From Dentipellis sp. KUC8613 (taxonomy: Eukaryota > Basidiomycota > Agaricomycetes > Russulales > Hericiaceae): DNA of 50,937 bases. Under the pieces are notes generated by a model. The model searched no databases, was not told the DNA's origin, and saw only the letters and a program-made list of their open reading frames with translations. The DNA lies in the NCBI GenBank assembly GCA_002286715.1, contig NSJX01000069.1:54640-105576 (forward strand), read 5' to 3'. Below are positions 45,317 through 50,937 of the stretch, one piece after another. How positions within the stretch are numbered: the first letter of the stretch is position 1; each line of letters begins with the position of its first letter. The position numbers and the translations under genes were made by a program.

Positions 45317-45324
45317 TTTATATA
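45317..45324 (-). promoter_or_regulatory. TATA-like box of the BBE oxidase gene
   Basis: TATATAAA on the minus strand lies about 80-87 bp before the ATG at 45237. Confidence 0.6.
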
Positions 45325-47776
45325 GACACGCACGACGAGCGGACATGTATGTTTGGGGGTAACGCACCGAAACAGCCCGGGCTGTGATCTGGCCGAATGA
45401 GCGATCCCACTGGGAACGCCGACGCGTAACCGACGTGTTCGGGCCTGCCAGAGCCAGGCCTCGGCGGCTGGGTAATACGAGAGGTGCGCGCATCCGCAGC
45501 GACATATGTCGCATGCGATGCTGATGATCATGGAGCGTGACGAAGATACGCCGGCGCGCCATTCGCGACGGTATTGACAGCCTGTTCGGGATTAATGTCA
45601 GGACACTGCGAAGCTGGGCATAACGTTAACGACATGAGCGGCTTGGAGAAAGTCATCACATCTGTCCCTGATATTACCGTTACTTACCCCACCGTAAATA
45701 CCGAGGAATTCAGAATCCGACGGGCCATCACGTCCTCGAAGATGAGAGAGGTGGGGCTACAAGTCGAAGAGAAAGAGTGAAATTGCACGGCCGCAGGAGC
45801 TGGTTGATAGGTGTCAGTGCATAATTGACATGTAGAGCGTATGGCTCGGAGTACAAGCACAGGTGCCACAAAGCAAGGGGAATAACGAGCTTCCAAATAA
45901 ACACAAACAGGGCTGTGATCCGAGAGAGGCGCCCAGAATACTAACGTTAACCGACTCAGCATGTACGGTACTGTACCGCCTATTCCTGCTATGGTTCATC
46001 GTCTACCACACAACTTTAGAGTTGTTCTCTTAATGAACGCATATAGGATCGACAGGGCAAGCATCTCGGATCTCGCGCCGTTCTCTTCGCGAACTCGAAG
46101 CACGGATTTTGCGGGGTAACAGACTGCGAAGCCCTGAGCTCGCCCTAACACGCTCCACAGTGTCTTCCGAAGCGCCTGCCCGATGGCCCATGCGGTACGC
46201 AAATGACTACGTATGCATCATTGACAGCGCCCGGAAGGTGAACCTCAAGGGTCCGGTGCCCCTGGCGCGAAACACCGTCGCATCTGTCAGGTTGATCCAC
46301 ATCGGTGCGGCCGCTTGACAAGTGTCCAGAGGGACGTGTGGGGATGACCGGGAGAGGCCTGACAGGTTGGAGAATCTCGTGTTTTGAGCCCGGGGAGTAT
46401 CAGAGGAGTGTCCAGGTGAGTATGTCCGGGTACGCGTAAGAGGAATCTCTCGTCTGAAAGGCCGTCTCATTAGATTGCAGTCGCTTCGTTTTGAGGATCC
46501 GCTCGCAGATGCTTCCTTGACCGCGACCATTCCTCAACATCCGCCTCGTGGTCCATCGTGGCGTGAAGGTGCAATATCTCGCTCTGCACGCCATCCGCGT
46601 GACTTTCATCTGTGCAACCCATCCACTCACTTGAATATCCGCTCTCAGGCCATACCCTACGCTTTCTCCTCTAGCGCACCAACTTGACGCTTTGCTATCT
46701 CTCTCTGCTCGCAGGCCTACATCTCCTCTGGCCGCCGAGTCCACGGAAGCCGCGCTGCTTCCGAATCTCATCTCGATTGTCGAAGCAGTCACACATCTTG
46801 AGATTAGCTATAGCCTTCCTCGAAGCCAATCTCCCCCGCCCGTTCCCTTGCCAGCGGCTCCCAGCGCATGGACCATGACGTCGTCGAAGTCCTTGGCATC
46901 CGCACCAACATGGTCTCTCTCATGCCCAACGCTGGACGTTGGGCGCTGGGCCGTGTCGCTGGGATTCACTCCATATCTGGTAGATGGTAACGCCTCGAAA
47001 CGAGTTCCGGCCGTGGGCTTCGATGTGTTGGAAATACACTGGTCTTTACTTCAGTGTGGAGGGAAAGATGCGCGCCATGTATGTCTGCGTTCACGATAAT
47101 GTATGTTAACACTGATACTGAACGCACCGTTAAATTCCCTTACAACCCCAAGGCAATCATTGTCCATATTCGATGACATCCACATTCATGGCCATTACCT
47201 TTTTTTCGGCCGAGAATACCTTCAATCGCGAGGTTCAGAACGGTCGTCGGTCAACAACGATATCGATTCTGCCCGGAGACGCCGGAGAGGGTCACGTGGT
47301 AACCTCGTGCTCAAAGACAGATTCCGACCCGCGCTTAGCTTCGATATTTGGGAAATGCATATGCAACGCGTGCGCGCGAGCCTAAGGACGAAGTGCCAAC
47401 GTGCCGCAGCCGACTTGAGCAAGGAGGATTATGGCGGCACCTAGACCCTATACTCATATTGCTACCGGCTGAATGGCGCAGCACCGGAGGCAAACGGTAG
47501 TGGCTTCCTTTAGAGATTGGTCGCGCGGTCGAAGGACGTATCAACTTGCAAGTCTTTCGTTGCATTACAGAAGCTGCTGTATATCTCGAGAATCGAATCC
47601 AGGCCCGAAAGGGTACAAACCACTATGTAAGTGCAGCTGGTATGAGGACGAGCACCGTGTCACGTCACTGATATACAATGTCAGTCGAGCTACAAACGAT
47701 CATAGAGCCGAACGATCCGATTCCCGTGTATAGTATACAAGTCGTGGAGTCAATCGAAATGGCTCTGACCAAGAAA
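45325..47776. other. ~2.4-kb gene-poor stretch
   Basis: No convincing gene. Around 46690-47160 (plus) pieces of protein-like text occur in changing frames, for example VVEVLGIRTNMVSLMPNAGR and TVKFPYNPKAIIVHIR. These might be a decayed gene, but I cannot chain or identify them. Confidence 0.4.
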
Positions 47777-48531
47777 TCAAATGCGTTCTTGCTTGAAGCC
47801 GCCCACGAAAGGCCAATTATTTCCCTGTCTCGATCACTCGATAAGTGCCCACGCTTATGCTGTTTATTCAAGACACGTACCGCGCCATGAGCCGGCGGAG
47901 GAGCAGGCAACGTCGAGCCCTCTCTGCCCTACGCATCACGTTCAAAAAGAGGGAATCACGTCCTCGCAACGGGACACTCACTTTACTCGCATAAGGCGGC
48001 GGCCCGGGAGCACTCCCGCCATACCCACGAGCACCGGACTTCCCATACGCCGCCTGTGCACCGCCGTCCCCGGCACGCGCGTTCACCCCGCCCCCACCAT
48101 AGGGCACACTGGCAGAACCCGGCGGGGGTCCAGCAGGCGGCGCGTACGGCGTCTGGTCCATCGGAGGCGGGGGCGCCTGCGGCGGGCGGAACGGCCGCGA
48201 ACCGAAGAGCGGGAGGCCCATGCGGCCCGAGGGCGACGCGGCGGCTCCTGTGCGGGAGCGGCGCCGACGGCGGAGGAGCGTGTATGCGATGCAGAAGAAG
48301 AGGAGGAACGCGCCGCCGGCGATGCAGGCTGTTTGTTGGGTGAGGTGAGTTAGTAGGGAAAAGGTGGGTGGGGAAGCTTGTTTATGAGAGAGTACCTATG
48401 ACGATGCCTGCGATGGCGCCCCCTGCGAGCCTGCGGTGGCGGCTTCCGGTCGTTGGCAAGGCCGCTACGGATCGAGGGAGGGCGAGGAGCAGGGCGAGAG
48501 CAAACGGGAACCGGATAGTGCTGGATGCCAT
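47777..48531 (-). CDS. Small signal-peptide, single-TM, proline-rich surface protein
   Basis: Four exons on the minus strand: 48531-48396, 48328-47982, 47928-47881 and 47824-47777, with introns of 67, 53 and 56 nt. Phases agree and give 192 residues. The layout is a signal peptide (IRFPFALALLLALPRSVA), a very short outside segment, a TM helix (AGGAFLLFFCIAYTLL) with a following RRRRRSR stop-transfer cluster, then a cytosolic Pro/Gly/Tyr-rich tail ending FVGGFKQERI. Similar TM-plus-PPPY tails are common in basidiomycete surface proteins, sometimes as adaptors for WW or SH3 partners; no function is known. The last two tiny exons are inferred from splice consensus (GTACGT donor) and could be wrong; without them the frame runs on to 47868. 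Confidence 0.65.
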
Positions 48532-48789
48532 TGCGATGGGGTGAGATGAGAGTTGAAGGGGGAGACGTTGAGCATGGTCGAAATATGGGATGGGTGGGAT
48601 ACTTGAGAGGTTGTGCGGTGGGGTCTGTGAGGTCTGTGAGGCTCAGTGGAGCTTCGGGCTGGCGCGCTCCAGGCGCCGCTGACGTGCGGCGTGGTCATCG
48701 AGGCGGGAGTACGACTATTCTGGTGGTGGGAAGTGCATACTGGAATCTCTCGGTACTCACGCGGTGCAGAACTTGACCAAAGAAGATCG

Positions 48790-48960
48790 ATGAAGATGTA
48801 TTGTGTTCTTGACCTCGAAGAAGAGGAAGAGGGGTTCCCGTGGGAAGACTATACTCGGCGTCTATCAACGTTTATGAGCGCTGATTTGTGCTGGGTACTA
48901 TCAAAGGGTACCACTCTTCTACCCCCTGGGCGTCGGTAAGTTGTTGCAATGGGTGCGCTT
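48790..48960 (+). pseudogene. Remnant of a Mug135-like gene on the right duplication arm
   Basis: Plus-strand sequence GGGTACCACTCTTCTACCCC (48905-48924) and the following CTGGGCGTCGGTAAG...CAATGGGTGCGCTTG match the 3' end of the Mug135-like gene at 11452-11577, with an internal deletion of about 48 nt. Upstream, GFPWED resembles the family's FPNGxFPW motif. The frame is broken. It confirms that the duplication carried the 3' end of the neighbouring gene together with the F-box gene. Confidence 0.6.
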
Positions 48961-50937
48961 GGGAGAGACTGAATCCTGATTGCGGTAGTACCATATCGTA
49001 TTCGAATTCGTTCTCGTGGTTTCACAGGTCACTGTAATTTCATGTTTGCTTTGGATTGTACCATCCATTAGAACGTCGTCTTTCGCATGCAGCGACGGCA
49101 AGGGACGGCTCGAACACGAGCGACGCCTGAATACATCCAACAGGATCTTGCCGGGTGATATCGACTGCCCTTCGCGCTGTCCTATCGCTTCAATACTCAT
49201 CATCCACCAGTCCTGCTACAGCCGCCCATGACCCGCGAGTGTCTCCCATACACCTGCGCTTCAAACTCTCCGGCTCCCCATCCACGAAACGGACAGTCCG
49301 CACGTAATGGCGAAGAAGCTCCCTCGGTGCCTCCTCTCGCGCAATAGGAGAGTAGCAGAAGACGACCAGTCTGTCGAGCAGACAACCATACTGCGCCCTG
49401 CACTGCACGAGCTCCAACACAGACAGCGGTACGCGCGGGCGGTCGTTGGAGAAGTACAGATTGAGCGTGCGGAGGCGGGGGCACCGCAGCGCGCTCGTGC
49501 CTTCGTATGGGGTTGTTAGCGCTGAGATGATGCTTTCGAAAGGGATACTCTGGAGCAGCGATAGTTCGCGCAGGTCCGGTACGTTGTCAAATAAGCCCTT
49601 CCACGCGTTCATCGAGTAGCGCGGACGCGGCCAGTCGTTCTCGAGGCTGCCGAGATGCAAGTGCCTCGTCGACGAAAGCGAAAGCCTATCGAAGACGGAC
49701 AGGAAATGTGTCTCGGGGTATGCAACTGGGTCCAGATCGTGGTGGTCAAGCGCCAAAGGGAACCCGGAGGTGGGTGTGAGCGCGTGGAGCGTCGGTCCGA
49801 AGGGCACGTCCAGGTGAGGTTCGAATATGTCTTGCAGTCAGGGCATTTCCATATCTTCACGCGCACCATGGGAGGCAAGGCGAGTCGGGAGAGGAGGAAG
49901 TGAGGTAATTCGGTTGGACACCATTTGAGCTCGAGGTAGCAGAGGGAGGGCAAAGACAGGTGCAGGCCTTCGCCTGCGGCATCTTGGCGGGTGACGCTGG
50001 GGCCAGCGTCGCCCAGGCGGAGAGACTGGAGGCGCGGGCTCTCGGCGAGGAAAGACAGGAACTGTTCGCGGCCGTCTCTGGGCTGGGCGTTGAGTGAAAG
50101 GTAGTTTAGATTGCAGAATTTATTTCTGCTGCTGCCGAAGAACCGGTCCACGCGGAGGACATGCCTGCGCTTGCGAATACGGTGGGCGGAGTTCGATTCT
50201 CAAAGCCGAAATTCCCGTAGTCGAGTGGAATGTTGAGGACTCGGAGATGCGGCGCTGGGCGGTCGAGAGATTGCAGGATCTTGCTGACCGAGGTCAAGTT
50301 TTTCAAGCCGCGAAAGTGGACCTCACGGACACGGGGGAGCACCGAGCGGATCATCTGGACGTACTCTGCGCCTTCCGTCCTGAACTCCACCACCAGCGGC
50401 GCGTCTCCAGATCGTTCGAGACATAGCTGGGCGAAGCGCATGCCGGGGCCGAAGATGGTGCACCAGAAGGACTTGGTGTCGAGGACAATGGAGCGCCAGA
50501 AGCGACATATGGAGGAGATCTTGACGACCCATCTCCCGCGACTGTTGTTGTGCCGGAAGCTGACTCCCTGCACGTACATGAGGAGGATCTGGACGATGAT
50601 TTCGGCCGGGAGGTCGTTTATTGGGTGAGTGTCCATGGCGCGGTAATCCATGTCCTGTATCGATAGAGCCGCGATCGCGAGCTTGATGGTGAGAACGAGG
50701 AATGCTTCGTTGACTCGAGCTGAAGGGACTCACAGGATACATAACTGACTCCTGATGCATTCACAACAGCAAGACCTCCAAGCTTGCAAGCAGGAGAAAG
50801 ACGACAAGACCCTTTGTCCAGAATAAGCGCTCGACAATAACTTGAAGGCTAGCGAGACTCGAACTTGTTGTGCGCAGGCGTATATGCGTTCCTAGGGGCT
50901 GCGATGTGGCTTTAGGAGAAGGGGCATTCGTTTAAAA
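48893..50937. repeat. Right arm of the inverted segmental duplication (cut by window end)
   Basis: The reverse complement of this stretch aligns with 9448-11577 throughout, from the Mug135-like 3' end through the F-box gene and its upstream region. Differences are scattered substitutions, an in-frame 9-nt deletion, a 10-nt deletion, an 82-nt deletion and a ~20-nt insertion near 49105-49128. Similarity is still unbroken at the last base, so the duplication extends beyond the window. Confidence 0.9.
49190..50760 (-). pseudogene. F-box gene copy disabled by two frameshifting deletions
   Basis: It is the paralogue of the F-box gene at 9625-11296 with the same two-exon start (50760-50734, 79-nt intron, then from 50654). 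The F-box is intact (DLPAEIIVQILLMYV). Relative to the intact copy, a 10-nt deletion near 50180 and an 82-nt deletion near 49845 each shift the frame. The three pieces are read in frames covering 50651-50106, 50151-49609 and 49807-49190. A truncated product with the F-box only (about 190 residues) could still be made and might bind Skp1 without a substrate domain. That is speculation; decay is the simpler reading. Confidence 0.8.

Noticed and set aside
47580..47620. Possible tRNA 3' half (GAATCGAATCC)
   Set aside because: No D-arm or anticodon arm with correct spacing upstream.

Overview
The window looks like nuclear DNA from a filamentous basidiomycete, probably an agaricomycete. The genes carry many short (49-80 nt) GT-AG introns. 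The gene types also fit: a multi-pass membrane/ankyrin protein, an F-box/LRR protein, Mug135-like genes, an intronless L-amino-acid oxidase and berberine-bridge-type oxidases. TATA-like boxes lie 80-210 bp upstream of several starts. All exon coordinates come from reading splice signals and checking phase by eye; there is no transcript evidence.

Layout. 1-2429 (minus, cut by the left edge): membrane protein followed by ankyrin repeats, each repeat on its own exon, with exon and intron amplified as a 151-nt unit. 2430-9447: gene-poor, with two nested terminal-inverted-repeat elements (4672-6415 and 5681-6335), an unidentified stretch with splice-like motifs and a terminal fragment of a NucA/NucB nuclease gene. 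9448-11577: an intact F-box gene on the left arm of a long inverted duplication whose right arm (48893-50937) carries a broken copy. 11452-15600 (minus): a Mug135-like gene with a frame break, an ER TPR/J-domain co-chaperone and a probable NmrA-like gene. 16692-18513: an eight-exon secreted NucA/NucB-type DNase with a Lys/Thr/Ala-rich linker. 19317-23194: two tandem secreted pepsin-like proteases (one with a changed second active-site triad) around a small unknown gene, then a duplicated 3' flank. 25283-27601 (minus): a GATA-like zinc-finger protein. 27602-33732: about 6 kb of GC-rich, repeat-rich DNA with no supportable gene. 33943-35805: L-amino-acid oxidase. 36262-37394 (minus): Rds1/ferritin-like secreted protein. 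38457-42691: BCAS3-family WD40 protein. 43119-45237 (minus): secreted FAD/BBE oxidase. 47777-48531 (minus): small signal-peptide/TM/proline-rich protein. 48790-50937: pseudogenes of the right duplication arm.

There is no operon-like logic. The clearest theme is secretion: nuclease, two proteases, BBE oxidase and ferritin-like protein all have signal peptides, beside a nitrogen-scavenging amino-acid oxidase. The second theme is local duplication and decay: ankyrin exons, protease pair, nuclease fragment, F-box/Mug135 inverted repeat and TIR elements.
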